Shown here: positions 22,496-38,335 of the stretch, piece by piece
Numbering within the stretch: the first letter of the stretch is position 1
Layout of the letters: the number at the start of each line of letters is the position of its first letter
Assembly (NCBI RefSeq): GCF_016808095.1
Contig: NC_068975.1
Location: forward strand, 32,883,001-32,947,000
Length of the DNA: 64,000 nt
DNA from: Vigna angularis
Lineage: Eukaryota > Streptophyta > Magnoliopsida > Fabales > Fabaceae
Direction of reading: 5' to 3'
The notes under the pieces: model-generated
Databases searched by the model: none
What the model saw: the letters and a program-made list of their open reading frames with translations, nothing else
Told to the model about the DNA's origin: nothing
Made by a program: the position numbers and the translations under genes

Positions 22496-25481
22496 TCATT
22501 GAGGAAGAACAGGAGGAGCTATTGCACGAGTATTGTATGAGTTGCAGTGACCACATTTATGCCCAATAATGTGGAAGTAAACTTCAGTTGTATCATTGCA
22601 GTCATTACAGAGTATCCAAACCTGCAATGGATACTGCTTAGTGTTCTAAATCTTCTGATAGAACCATGATATATATATATATAAGCATGTCTATAAAAGG
22701 TGCATTCATACTTAGAAAGCACGTTTCATGCATAATTTGTAGATTTTCACATAAAGCAATTAAATGAAGATAAATAGAAGTAGCATGTATTCAACATCCA
22801 TTTCAGAGTAAAACTCTACCTTTCTGTTCTGATAGTCCTCAGGCATGACAGTTGCTTCAATCTAATATAGAAAGAAAAAAGTGAGAAATCATTATTGCAG
22901 ATCATTTCTTCATGTAAATAATCTTCACCAGATAATTGAACATTATAAAAGGAAAGAAATCAAGTGAAAGCATCTATAGGGTTAAATTTGACCAGCTACC
23001 TCTTCGTCAATTCTCTTCCATGTCCTAGACATGTCAATTACCGACTTGGAGCATATGGGACAACAATACCTGATCCATGCATATTATTAAGTCAGTTCAA
23101 TGATTAAGCAAAGATATTGTTATGTAGATCAAAGAATTGTTGAATGGTTAGTTCTCACTGGTCACGCTTTATCATCTCGTGGTAACATTCAGAATGCATC
23201 GTGTGACCACATTTCATAACAGCAGTGTCTTTCAATGAGTCAAAAAGGTACTATAAAAACAAAAATGAAGTCATGTCAGAAGGAAGACCCTTTTGAATTT
23301 TTAATGTAAAAATTCTTATTTGATTGAAGAAATGAAACAAGGAAAGAGGGGAACAAAGCACGCACCTCATAGCAAATGGGACAATGATGCCTCATGGAGT
23401 TCTCCACACACAAATGATTATCACGCAGACCATTTGAATAGCAAGACCCTGTTAGTATTATTCAGCAATTGATATGTTAACGGAACAAAACAAATTGTAA
23501 CTAATGTGTGATTGATTATTAGATATGACTCCAGATTCCAAAGGAGAAAAATTCAACAAGAGGAACTCAGAAAATTATAGCAAAAATTAAGCAAACTATA
23601 AGACATCACAGATCAAGAGATAACTTTGCCATGTATTCTTTCAATTGGGAAACATAACATTGAATACTTTTGCTTTGAGGGGCCACTTTTTATTCCCCAA
23701 AATGGATTTGGGAAATTATTAACATGAATCAAACGACAGTGAGTTCCTTTGTATTACCAAGCACATGAAATAAGTAGACTTTAGCATAACAAAAATAGAG
23801 CTAAAAGTCTTACTCGCAACAAGGTTCCATTCCAACTACAATTTTATTTGGAAGCTACAAAGATAAGACAACAACTTTAAAACCTTAGAAATAGAATCAT
23901 AATAAGTAAAGGAATATAGGGAAAAAACAGCAGAGACTGCAATGCTAGTCAATACAAAGGAGAGTTCTTGATCTTTTGGTGTCACTTACCATACAAACTC
24001 TACTGATTACTATAATTAAATTGTATGAAATGTGACCTCAGCACCTAACCGAAATAGATAAAGTGGTACCAAGTTCAAGAAAAGCAATGGAAGGAACGAA
24101 TTCAAAATTAACAATTTGAAACAAACAATTTGCAGCACAACACAACTTAATTTGAAAAGGAAGAGACTATTCTTATACAACAGCAATGAAAGAGAAGCAA
24201 CGGTAACGTGATAATGAATGCATACCACACTTTTTGCAGTGGAAAAAATTCTCACGACCACCAACTCTGTTCCAAAATTCATCACCAAAATTAGTAGCAT
24301 GTCATAAACTTGGATGACTTAGCACATATGGGAGGATTTATTCAAACAAACAGCCAACGCACCTGCATATCCCACAATCATCACAATGAAAATGTTCTTT
24401 CCCGGTCTGCATAGTGTGTAATAGAAAACACTAGGATTAACAATCACAAGCCACAGAAGTAAACACCAAATTCCATATCTCAAACAAGTTCATCTCCAAG
24501 ATACACGAAGAAACCAATGTAAAAGTAAAACAATCATATTAATGAGACAAAATTAAAAATTTAATCATATAATACAGATTCATTCAGTGATCCCTTACCT
24601 CATCATCGAAGAATTTGCAGATGCTGCAAAAATATTCTCCCATTCTGACACCGCAGTTTGTACAAACTTGGGCAACCTTCAAAAGAAATAACAGAGGAAA
24701 ACCGCTATCACCAAAAAAAGAAAGAAAAGCATACAGTTTCAAATCAAACTAGGAATGCGTATTAGATACTCACTGGCTGCTCTGTATCACAAACTGAACA
24801 AACAACCTGAAACGGCATCACAATGCAAAAACCATATCACCTTCATTTCGTGTTAATGTCACAACAAGAACGAAGGCAGTGTGGAAAATGAAAATAAAGT
24901 TGGAACATTACATGTTCAACATCCTTGCGAACGAGTTCGTGACGATCAAGAGGTTTGCTCAGCATGCTCTAATGAGTCAGACCCACGTCAGATAGAAGAA
25001 AAAAGACAAGGTTTTTTAGATGAAACCCAGAAAAAAAAAATGAAGGGGTAGAACATGAAATACCGTTGCCTCGTTATGACAATGACGGCAAGAGTAGAGC
25101 TCATTGCAACATGGAGCTCGAATCCTGCATCTTCTTCTGTAATGCTTGCACCTACAAAAGCCCACCAACATCATTAAAGGACAAAACTTAGTTCCTTGGA
25201 TGTTGTTTGTGCTATTTTGTCATGCAAAAATTGAGCTTTACTTGGATAATCCATGTCATAAAAAGCTCGAATTAAAGAACTACACGAATTAATAAGAAAA
25301 ACTTAAGTTTTGATTGACAATAATACAAACATCATCTAAGAAACTGTCTATGGGTTTTATCTGAAATGGTGAGATTCAAAACCCAATGTTAAAAATGAAA
25401 AGTAAGGGCGTGGAAGAATAAGATGAGGTACCCGTATCCCATCTTCCCAAAATCAAGACGTTCGATGACAGAACGTTCCAT
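22496..25481 (-). CDS. MIEL1: CHY zinc-finger and RING E3 ubiquitin ligase, MIEL1/RCHY1 type
   Basis: Twelve exons on the minus strand (25432-25481, 25064-25151, 24912-24968, 24774-24806, 24599-24676, 24363-24406, 24226-24266, 23366-23448, 23159-23250, 23000-23069, 22820-22861, 22496-22621) join in phase to 267 residues, the size of Arabidopsis MIEL1. Order of domains: CHY zinc finger (from C18-K-H-Y, rich in Cys/His), CTCHY finger (about 75-145, [11 protein letters not shown]), RING finger from CPIC at 153-156 to CPIC at 192-195, and a C-terminal zinc ribbon (CNDC at 231, CGHC at 249). RING-type RCHY proteins transfer ubiquitin to substrates; Arabidopsis MIEL1 targets MYB30 and MYB96 and dampens defence and ABA responses. 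All metal ligands I looked for are present, so it should be active. All introns are GT-AG. Confidence 0.95.
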
Positions 25482-26827
25482 GAGTTTTGGGAAAGAGAAG
25501 GTGAAGAGAAGGCTGAGAAGGGGGGTTTCTGCAATTGGGAAGATTCTGCTTTTGTTGATGTTGGTTTTGGCTTGTCTAGATATTGAGAAAGAAAGAGAAA
25601 GAAGGAGTAAGTCATTGCTGTTCTTGTTATTATTACTGTTATGATACGGTGTAATTTTTTAATAAAAAAAAGAAAAAGATTAAATCTTTGGCTACAAAAA
25701 TGGGTAAGGAATAATAAAATATATCCACTTGGGAAGAGAGAGAGGATAAGATGGTGATGGTGGGAAGAATTGGAATGGCAGAAGAGAAGATGATGAGTGT
25801 CACCAATAATTAACCCAGAGGAATCTGACCGTTGGATCTACCAATGGGAAGCCAAAACCAACCATCAAAACCGTTTTATTCTGTTGTGTTGTGATGTCTC
25901 ATGTTGTCTTCGGAAAAAATAACAGCATTTGCAGTACCATGATGATACATCCAACTCAGGTATGAAATGTCAAATTCTTTTTAGTAATAAGACGTGTAAT
26001 ATTGGTTAATTTTTTATGAAAAATTGATTAAAAAATCAGTTTTTAAATTTATTATAACATTGGTTATAATTATCAAATATTAATAGAATAAGTTACCCAA
26101 ACACATGCTGGGCAATAATAATAAGCATCTCCATTTAAATTTTGCATTGGAACTAGATCATGGACGAAAACAATCCAAGTTCAATGCATAGATATGTAGC
26201 ATGTTCTTTCCACGTAAGAAACAAATCTGTCGTAGCGTGTTGGCAAGTGATGTCACATACAAGTAGTTTTTAAACTTTGCTTTAAAAATCCAATTTTCAA
26301 GATAAAGATTCTCGTGAGAAATATTTATTGAATTAGCTTATTCAATAGACTTAGTCAATAATCAAAGTGTAATAAATATTTTGTCTAGATTTTATTGAAG
26401 GGCAAATACTAAAGCAGTTTGTAAGTGTAACCAGCTATTAAATTCTGTCGTTTTCTTGCATCAGTATATGCAAGTAGTTGTGAAGCTACAATTATAGCAT
26501 ACCTACAAAAAATAGCTAGTTCTGTCTTACTAATTACACCTACACAACCTACTATTTCACCACTAAACCCTAACAATAAACATCTTAAATCATCCGTATC
26601 TCTTCACATTTTTCTTATAAGAAAGATATTTCTTCTTTGTGTTTCATATTTTCTCAATCAAATCACATAAAAAGTAGGAAAAATAAACAAAGACATTTGA
26701 TCATTTTAAATTGAAAATGAACATAATTAAAGTAACAAAATCATCGCATAAATTATTTTTCTATTGGATTTTTAGTTCAGTTCCTCTAACAAAATGTGGG
26801 AAAATAAGTAATAAACTATACAACTTT
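25482..26827. other. upstream region of the MIEL1-type gene
   Basis: About 1.3 kb of AT-rich DNA between the E3 ligase start codon and the CACTA element. It should hold the E3 promoter. I found no convincing gene or dominant regulatory motif. Confidence 0.5.
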
Positions 26828-26864
26828 CACTACAAAAATAATTAATTTTAGGAGGGGTTATTTT

Positions 26865-26917
26865 CCGGCGGTTCTAGAAACCCCGAATAATTCCCGGCGG
26901 TTTATAGAAAACCGCCC
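26865..26917. repeat. left subterminal CCGGCGG repeats of the CACTA element
   Basis: Two direct CCGGCGGTT copies (26865 and 26894) and one inverted AACCGCCCC copy lie within 90 bp of the left tip. In En/Spm such subterminal repeats bind the TnpA-type protein. Confidence 0.7.
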
Positions 26918-26999
26918 CTAAATTTTTTTTTTTTTAATTTTATAATACTTACACACCCATATCGCGCCTTTGGTAATTTGTTTTAGTAACATCTGTTCT

Positions 27000-27260
27000 A
27001 GTTTTAGATACTTTTGAACCCTAAAAGCTTCTCCTCGTGTTCATCAAAATTTCCCCCAAACCCTACCCCGTACCACAATCTTCTCCTGCTTGGCTTCTTC
27101 TTTGGCTTGGCTTCGTGTTCGTCTTCTCTTCTTGCTTGGCTTCGTGTTCGTCTTCTTCTGCGAGGTGGAGCGTCGAGGTTGAGGCATTGGAGGCGTCGAG
27201 GCATTTGTGGGTTGAGCGAGTTCGAGGTGCTCTGGTGGGCTCCCGCACTGACCGTCAAGG
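27000..27260 (+). other. GC-rich exon-like segment of unknown origin inside the CACTA element
   Basis: A sharply GC-richer block than its surroundings, open in several frames on both strands, that ends at a textbook splice donor (AAG/GTAAGA at 27258). It contains a partial tandem duplication (two GGCTTCGTGTTCGTCTTCT copies). It may be the 5' exon of the element's own gene or a captured host exon. I recognise no protein family in any frame. Confidence 0.45.
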
Positions 27261-28728
27261 TAAGACTGTGTTCGATCTTGGCTGTCCGGTTTTGGCTGTC
27301 CGGTGATCTGGAGTGCTTGTTGCAGTACTGTTAAGGCTAGATAAAAATTTTCGTTTTTCCGTAGAGAAGTAGTTTTGTTCTCAAACACTGGCACTCAAAT
27401 TCTGAAGTGCAAACCAATAACACATAGACAACAGTTTCAAGTTTATCAGAAAAACAATGAACATCTCTAAGGCTTAAGTTGTATCAAGGTTATCAGCATA
27501 GTTGAGAAAGATTGAAGATATAGAAATGATTAGTCATAGCAATTGAACTTTCATCCCAGCCAGAGACAATTAAGTAAGATCCACGAAGGATGACTGCAAT
27601 GCAAGGAGAAAAAAAATTCTAACATACAATGAGAAATTGCTAGGTAGACAAAGTGACAACGAACAACTCTGTAAAATCCTTTCGGAAATGGAGTAGATTA
27701 CTACGGACATTTTGCAAAAGCACAATTATCTTCCTTTCCTTTTCTTACTTTCTCTTGTTCACATAACATGCAAATGAATGGAGATTGGGTTGACTCTTCT
27801 GATAAAGATGATTTAGAACAACAGATGTTTTTCTTATTGATGTGGCATGATGATTTAGAACAACAGATGATTTAGAACAACAAATGGGACTAAATTATCC
27901 CATTTGTTTAAGTGATGTGGCATGATGATACCCATTGAAAGTAAAATAAGACTTCATGAGAGTTTATTATAAGATCCTGGCATTGTAGTTGTTGTAATGC
28001 AATCTTTATAAAGGCCTACATATTGATGTTCAAAGTTGTTCTTTAACAATTTAGATGAGGCAAGGTAGTATCACTCTTGGTTAGGTGTGTTTGTTCATTA
28101 TTCTAGCACTAATGCATTGGATCTTGTTAGAATTCTGGGTGTTTTGACGCGATAGCATATCTTGTTCATCCTTGTTGAGTTCTTCTCTTCTTGGGAGAAA
28201 ACCAACCTGTTTGCTTATTTATTTTATGCAGTGGGTTTTTCCTGGTTTCCTCTATCTAGGAACCTAACAATCAGTCATCATGCTATTCTATTAGGATCGA
28301 TAACTATGAATTTAATTGACGCTAAAAGTGTGTTCTAAAAGAATAATGTGACTTTCTATGGAGTTGTTACCAGAGCTAGTTTTTGTATTTCTGTATCTGT
28401 AATGTGACACTGAAAACAACCTATTTTTTTCATCATGAAACAACACCATCCACTATCTGCTTTATCTGAAATGTTAATTGATTGTCAAATATTGATTTAT
28501 TCAAGATAGTTCTGCTTAATAATTATGAATCTGTGGCTGGCAGTAAGTCTTGGATTCTTTGATGATATTTATGTCCCTGCACATCATATGCCCTACCCAA
28601 ACCACTTTGTTGAGGAATACTTTTGTTATTAAACTTACTTATAATTTAAGCATTTTCAGAAGATATCTTGTGTTGTTTCTAGTTCTACTTGCCATTTCTT
28701 ATTTGTGAGTTTGGTTTTTCCCATATAG

Positions 28729-28803
28729 GCAGCAGAGTTCAATGTTCAAGCAGCTCAACAAGGGATTGTTTACATTGATGAAGTGGACAAGATAACTAAG
28801 AAG
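28729..28803 (+). pseudogene. captured ClpX exon (Walker B region)
   Basis: Between an AG acceptor (28727-28728) and a GT donor (28804) lies an open 25-codon exon reading AAEFNVQAAQQGIVYIDEVD and then KITKK. This is the Walker B region of the mitochondrial ClpX AAA+ unfoldase (family pattern QQGIVYIDEVDKI). The flanking sequence looks like intron, and no other ClpX exon is recognisable in the element, so a genomic fragment, not an mRNA copy, was captured. It is too short to be functional. Confidence 0.8.
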
Positions 28804-30510
28804 GTTCTTTTCTAATTTTAATGGCTAAGTTCATAAATGCAATATATAACCAAAAACTGTATATTCTTTTTGCTTGTTGAGAACTTAGTTTTTAGATTCA
28901 AAGTGCTGTTTATGGGGACTATTCATTTAGAGGATGCTGACTTTTTTTATTAAGGGAAACTTGTACTGCAGAGATTTAAGATCGACAATGTTGTAATGAT
29001 ACTAAATGTTGAGTGTAAAAGGGCAACAAGAGAATATAATGTAGTGGATATCATCTATAAATAACAGAGGTTGAGAGAGAGATCTGTTTGTCATTTTAAT
29101 AGATGATTATACTTTCAGAAAATAGAGACCGGTAGGGAACATGGTCTCTTTTATACTCAGTGTCTGTTAGTGATAAAATTGTTGTATTGTCACCAAAGCA
29201 TAAGTATTAGATGTTGAGCAATAAAATGAAATGACAGAAAGCAGTAATGGGTTACTGGTAAAACAAAGCTTAAATATAACAATATTAAAAAAACATTGAT
29301 GATAAAAATAATAATGTAAACAATATTAAAAATATTAATATCCATATATTACAGATTTATTTAAGATGGAGTGAATAGGTAGGTGCAGAAAAAGGTAGGA
29401 AACGAAAGATTAAGGCGAGTGGATAAGCAAAGTGGAAGAGACATGGATGGTAGAAACGTTTTGGAGAGTAGGTGGGAAAAGTAGAGGGAGAATTTAGAAG
29501 GGAGATTGTGTTGAAGAAGGTGGTTGAAAAAGAAAAAGTAGTAGAACAGAATGGATTTGTAGGTTAGCGAAAAGCTAGTATGTGGTTTTGGAAGATAGGA
29601 ACCAGTTGAAGAAGTTTGGCAGAGTAGCTTGGTCTGCTCTGTGGTGGTTTTGCGTGAATAAATGTTTTCTCTTTTATATATATTTTCAATGTGATTTGAT
29701 CCTTGGTTTGTTTTAAACAATTCAAATTTTAAGACCTAAGAACAATATATTGAAATATTCAAATATGAAAGTCTCTGATTCAATGTAACTCATTCTGATT
29801 CAATGTATTTTTTAAATTTATAGGCTAGTTTAATATGTAAAAAACTACTTTATTTTAAGTTTAATAGTAATTTCGGTTCTTATATTTTACAAATTATATT
29901 AGTTTCTAAGTTTTTACTTTATTTATAATGTTGGTTCTTGAATTTCTTTAAAAGCATTTCTTTTTTATTATCATAACTTACTTTACTTATAGTTAACTGC
30001 CTATAATCTTTTTATTACTTTTAACATGATACTGTGAGATTGGAGAACACGACTGATATTAAAGACTTGAACCAATGTAACTCATTCTGATTCAATGTAT
30101 TTTTAAAATTGAAAGTTAAATAAAGTTAAGATAACCAAAACTTAAGGAATAAAAATTGTGTAGAAAGAAATCCAGAGACTAATAATTAAAAATTAAGCAC
30201 TAAAATTTAAAATAAAATAATGACCAAAATTGTGATTTATAATATGATTTATAATATGATTTATGTAGATAAAAAGTGAAACAAAATCAATCCTAATAAA
30301 GTAGTTAATTGTGAAATTAGCTCCTGAAATAAATCCCTTGATCTAAGGGATTGTGAGTTGACTTTCCCCATAAAAGGAAAGTCGATTGTAAATGATTTTC
30401 CTTGGATTAGTTCTCACAGTTTAGTAAATTCATCTCATGTAGTGTATTTCGTTGAATATCGTCCTTATTCTAACCTTCCAATCCTCTTGGCATGAACAGA
30501 GGTCGTTGTA

Positions 30511-30747
30511 ATGGATAGATCATGGATAGACATGCCTCGAAATACAAATCAATATATGAGAGGATTGAATAATTTCTTGGACTTCGCATTCACTAATAGT
30601 GGTGTTAGGGGAAAGATAGTATGTCCATGTCAGAAATGCAATTTTAAGAAATGGCAAAGTCGTGAAGAAGTATATGAGCACTTAATTATTAAACCTTTAT
30701 TGAATATTTTTATGAGTCATACTTTTAGTATTGAACATTTGTATTGA
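30511..30747 (+). pseudogene. CACTA transposase-associated domain, N-terminal remnant
   Basis: ATG opens a 78-residue frame beginning MDRSWIDMPRN, with FLDFAF, CPCQKC and EEVYEHLI following. This is the short Cys-containing domain found at the N-terminus of plant En/Spm TNP2-type transposases ('MDRSWM ... PC.KC ... HL'). The match ends at about residue 62 (30696); the rest is AT-rich junk with a stop. The catalytic TNP2 part is missing. Confidence 0.8.
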
Positions 30748-30965
30748 ACATCTATATTGAACATATGTAATGAACATCTTTATTTTTAATTTTTATGCAT
30801 GAACAATTAGTTGTATGAATGATATTAGGTTGAACAATATAGTTTATTTTATACAATATTATTCAATTTTAGTTCATATTAATTTATTGTTTGTTTTGTC
30901 AATAAAATCATTTTTATCATAATCTAATTTTATCACAATAAAAAAAGAATGAACTGTATAAATTC

Positions 30966-31258
30966 CCGGCGGTTTTAACCCCAGTAAACTACACATGCAA
31001 AATAGGGACGGTTTTGAGATAACCCTAGTTAGTTCCGGCGGTTTTTGAGTAACCCCGTAATTCCCGGCGGTTTTCACAGAACCCCCGCTAATTCCGGCGG
31101 TTTCGACAAAACCTCTGGTAATTCCGGCGGTTTCCGGAAACCCCCGCTAGTACCGGCGGTTTTTTCCAGAACCGCCGGTACTTACTTGGCGACGGCCGTG
31201 TTCCCAACGGTTGGTCCAACCGCGGGAAATGTGATTTGCGGGGGTTAAAACCGCCGGT
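30966..31258. repeat. right subterminal repeat array of the CACTA element
   Basis: Direct CCGGCGGTT copies at 30966, 31035, 31064, 31094, 31124 and 31153 (the last five spaced 29-30 bp apart) and inverted AACCGCCGG copies near 31170 and 31249. The 30-bp spacing is close to three helical turns. This is the cis-region for transposase binding in this class. Confidence 0.8.
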
Positions 31259-31305
31259 AATATTGAAAAAAACCCCCGGTAAAATTACATATTTTTGTAG
31301 TGTTT

Positions 31306-34089
<2,784 letters not shown>

Positions 34090-37000
34090 TCAATCGACAT
34101 TGATAGGATTTTTCTGATTGTCACTCTCTCCACTCAATTTGATGAGAGGGGTAGCAGGATCTCTGTATAAGATTATGTTTCCTCTTGAATCTTTGATGCT
34201 AGCATTCTGAATAGAAGGATTCATAACAATTCTGCATGAACTAGGCTCATCTGATCCCATGTCAACGCCATAATAGACCAAGTGATCAGCAATGCTATTC
34301 CCAGCTACCGACCTGCATAAAATAGCCAAATCGGAATTGCATCGTAGCACCAAAATCAAGGGAAACTTCAATTTTATTCACACCCATCCAGTGGCAAAAT
34401 TTTCATTTACGTTTTCGGCAGCATTATGACAGAGCTGATAGACTAACCTGCTGCAATTCGGATCCTCGCCAGATCCATCACAAATCTTCTCCACGCTGTA
34501 TACAAGACTACCTAATCCAATGTTATAAAGCCATACCTGCAGTCCGTAACTTCTCAGCTTCTTGAACGATGAAAACAAATAAAACAAGTGCTGCCGGTTT
34601 GCATGCCCGATTGTTAATTAATACAGATATGAAAAGCATTTCCAATATTCACAAAAATATCTAATGGCGACCAAAGAACATACAACATATGACGTGGTTG
34701 TAATTTTCCATAAACATGCAGACAAACAAACATTAATTATACACACTTCATCATTTCATTATGTCATGACTTACCTCTCTAGGGAAGTGGTGGTATGTCT
34801 TCTGCGGTAAATAATAATAGTATGGAGGCAAATGCGGTACGATATCATGGTCATTTGTAACTCGGACTGTACATGGAACTAGTTCACTGTAGAGAGATGC
34901 AAAAACAGCATTTCCAACACGAGGTTGTCCAAATGTTATAACTTGGATATTTTTTTCATTTTTATTTACCTGTAAGAAAGGAAAAAAAAAAGTTACTACC
35001 CCATCCAAAAAAATAGGTAAATAATATTCCCCACTTTACTTGATCAATGTGTAATTAATGGAAAACACATCCGCAAATAACTAATTCACAAGCAACATAA
35101 AAAAATATGCACTGAACTACAACCTGTCTACAATTCCACATCACAAATATAAAAACTGTAGAGAAAAAATTAAAATCATGAATGCATATCAAAGTTAAAA
35201 CTATGTTTAGACGTGTTTTAATTCCTACCAATGGGGACTATACTAGAATTATGACACGAACCAAAAGTAGCATTAATCAATCTGACTAGTCAACAAAATT
35301 CTTCAATGTAACTGAATCAGTACAATAGTTTAGCTTGTATTAATCCGTTTGATTAATTCAGTTCAAAAACCACCTTCTAATCCATCAATCACTTAAATGA
35401 TTAAAGAAAATAACTCCTTTTCGTCAAAATTCTACAGCTAGAAGGGTAACACAGAACAGAATCAAATGATTACAGTGTAATTTATCGAAATGCAAAATTT
35501 TCAAAAAGGTCAGTTTTACAGCAAAGCCTCCATGCCTATAATGGTTTCTCCAGAAGCTTTAAGGCTTTTAACTCCTCGTAGTATCTTCACTTGATCTCCT
35601 TTTATAAATTATTTTAATTAGAGTTTTTGCTGGCCTTCTTCTCAAATGATCAAATTAGTAATATCTAACGAAAGTTTGTCATTTTCTCATCAAAAGATAA
35701 TTGCTCCAATATTATTGATCCAAAACATTAATAAATTGGCAAGCTTTTAAATTAACTACCGAATGCATAATATAACACTCCACTTTTACCCAAGCCTAGA
35801 ACCAGCTATATAAATTTTAAAATTAAAAAAATAAAAAGCTTTCCAAATATGATAATTCTACAAGAAATTCAAGTCCGTGCCAGAGGTAAAATTTAGACAA
35901 CAATGCCGGTGAAAAAAATTGAAAGGGGATTGAGACCACAAAAGCTTGGTGTATGGTGCCAAGAAAGCTAAATTATAATTACCGTCAAATCAAGACCACA
36001 AAATGAAGCCATTGCCCCTCCCATTGAATGCCCTGTTACTATAATTTGAATGTCTCCATAAAACTTCTTTGCTCTTTCTATGGCATCCAAAATTGCAGGA
36101 CGTATTGTTGTGTTGTGGTATGCAGTGTAAAAACCACGATGTACCTGTACACAGTTATAAAAATATATCAAAACTAACACAATACAGAGTATTACACAGG
36201 GAAAACATTTACACACCATTGCATCATCCATGCCAGGATAATTTATATCATGCTGCTTCCAGTATAAATCTTCAATCCAATTCTGCAAGCTGTATAAAAG
36301 TGGTTACAAAGAAATCAGTTCAAAATAACTGGGGTCGTCTCAAAAGTGAGCCAAACAGCTGAAGGACTTGGAACTATTTTCTATCTTACATGTTTATGGC
36401 CATATTTTTCGCTGTAGGAAAATTATTGGCTTTCTCTTTAGATGAACTATGCACTCTAATACTCTCAAAGATCAACAACATAAGAGAACGTATGTTCTCT
36501 TAAGAAACAAAAATCTATATTTACAGGCTATCAAACATACCAAGCATTTTTTTTTTCACATATTATGCTGACTTTCCCAAACATAAATATGAGACCATAA
36601 GTAACTTTAGAAACAGCAATCTATAATGTACAAGGTCTCGAACAATATTGGTCATATGGAGGGCCATCTACAGTATTTCAAAACTAAAGAATGTTGCTAC
36701 ACATAAATATCAAAACAAAACCACCTTATGCTTTCGTTACTGTAGACACCATTGTGCTAATAATACATTGCACGTGCGGTAAATAAATCAAGTTAAATGC
36801 ATTTTCTTATCTAACAACTACATATGCATCCATGTACTCAGATCAGCATATATGAGCATTACAGAAAATTCACACTTACAAGAAAAAAAAAATCTTGTTT
36901 CTAAAACATAACAGCATCTGTGTCTAGGCATCACATATAACATTGCACAATTATAGATCCATTTTTCTGCTGCCTCTACAGTTGTGGGCCCAAAATTCCA

Positions 37001-38335
37001 TAGAAGTAAATTTAATCTGGTAAGAAAGTCCACCTGTGTTCATTTGTTCCTCTGAATGCAATGATGATGGCATGAGGATCCTCGGCCACTCCAACAAATG
37101 CCTACAATAGGTAGTGAAAATTATATAAAAGCAAAGTATATTAGAACAAAACTTTGGAATATTTTTTTCTACGATGAGACTTCACCCACCTGTAAGCAAT
37201 GCTCGACATCAACAACTAACTCTATCATCTCAAATCCCTGTTTCCATTTTAAAGATCTTTAGACCAAATAATTTAAACGAACGAACAGATTAGTAGGACA
37301 CTAGAGTATAAATAATTCAAAGCATCCACGACGTAAGTGAACATGTGCAGTTAAAATGATTATTCATACTATCAGCACCTTGGTCAAGCCATCACACCTG
37401 TCGCACGTCCATGTAAAAAGTTCCGTTAAATCTGACAAGTATACCTGCAAGAACCAAACCTACATCAGCCCTTTATATAGTTCATACAGAAATCCCAAAG
37501 CACAAAAACACATTGGCTAATGCGTATAACGTCAGATTCACTACATCAGGCAACAAAAATTAGCTAAACTCTAAGTTTTTATGATACACTGCAATAAGTC
37601 ACACTTTGACCTATTTTGATCACAGCCTGACCAAGATGGGGAGTATCTCCATCAAGATCGGCACCTCAATTCTTTGTTCTGCAAAGCAGATGCGAATACA
37701 TTGAGTCTTTTTATCAATAAAAGAAAGTAGCTGAATTAAAGCCGTCTCGAATACTTGTGAATTCAAATTTTTTATAAGGAATGACAAATCCATAGCAGAC
37801 TTATAATTAGAGCAATAATACACAATACTGGTCTAAAACCACTTGAAGAGAGAGATGGAGTTGAAACACGAAAGCTTAATCACAATACCAGTTCCAAAAG
37901 CCCTGACTAACCCTCCAATTCCGTCAAAAAATTAAAAAACAAATAATACATGCTACCAATTATAAATGCTCTGCCAACATACATCTTAAAGTCTGAACAT
38001 GTATAATTCCCAAAGAAGTAAAACTCACCGCAGAAGCATATTCCACTAATATTGTAGCAAGAGTATGATTGTATTCGTAAGGATGATTTTTTTGCCTGGT
38101 CTTTAGCCCTGCAAATAGAAAGGAAATTGCATAATTGCACTACAGACGTGAATGATCCACAATACACACAAAACTAAACAATTAAATGAATTTAAAGACA
38201 GCAAAAAGACACAAGAAAAACAATATCGTAAACCCTACAATAACATTAACACACGAGTCAACTCTTACCTCTGCCATTAGAGAATGCACACAAATACAAA
38301 AGGATAACCAATATCAACCACCTGGTTTTCCCCAT
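34090..38335 (-). CDS. secreted class 3 (fungal lipase-like) lipase
   Basis: Ten exons on the minus strand (38269-38335, 38029-38108, 37379-37444, 37190-37237, 37034-37101, 36217-36289, 35983-36144, 34775-34969, 34448-34536, 34090-34312) join in phase to 356 residues. Residues 1-20 (RWLILVILLYLCAFS) form a signal peptide, so the protein enters the secretory pathway. The alpha/beta-hydrolase triad is complete: Ser174 in GHSMG (172-176), Asp230 in DHDIVPHLPP, and His293 in ADHLVYYG. The oxyanion-region string AFRGTN is also present. The family hydrolyses acyl esters of glycerolipids; the natural substrate cannot be told. Cys pairs around 60-70 (TCDRCDG) may form disulfides. The closest Arabidopsis relatives, by memory, are At5g18630/At5g18640. 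A non-ATG frame upstream (38416-38628) is 5' leader. Confidence 0.93.

Larger units (their letters stand above)
26828..31302. mobile_element. CACTA (En/Spm) transposon, non-autonomous, carrying gene fragments
   Basis: The left end is CACTACAAAAATAATTAATT and the right end, read inward, is CACTACAAAAATATGTAATT. The terminal inverted repeats therefore begin with the family's diagnostic CACTA. The element is flanked by TTT on both sides (26825-26827 and 31303-31305), the 3-bp target duplication expected of CACTA elements. Subterminal CCGGCGGTT repeats lie near both ends. Inside are the start of a CACTA transposase-associated domain, a ClpX exon with intron sequence on both sides, and a GC-rich segment. 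No complete transposase is present, so it depends on a partner element. Confidence 0.92.

Noticed and set aside
29361..29720. 119-residue minus-strand frame inside the CACTA element
   Set aside because: Composition is low complexity (Phe/Leu/Ser/Thr) and no domain is recognisable; likely chance.
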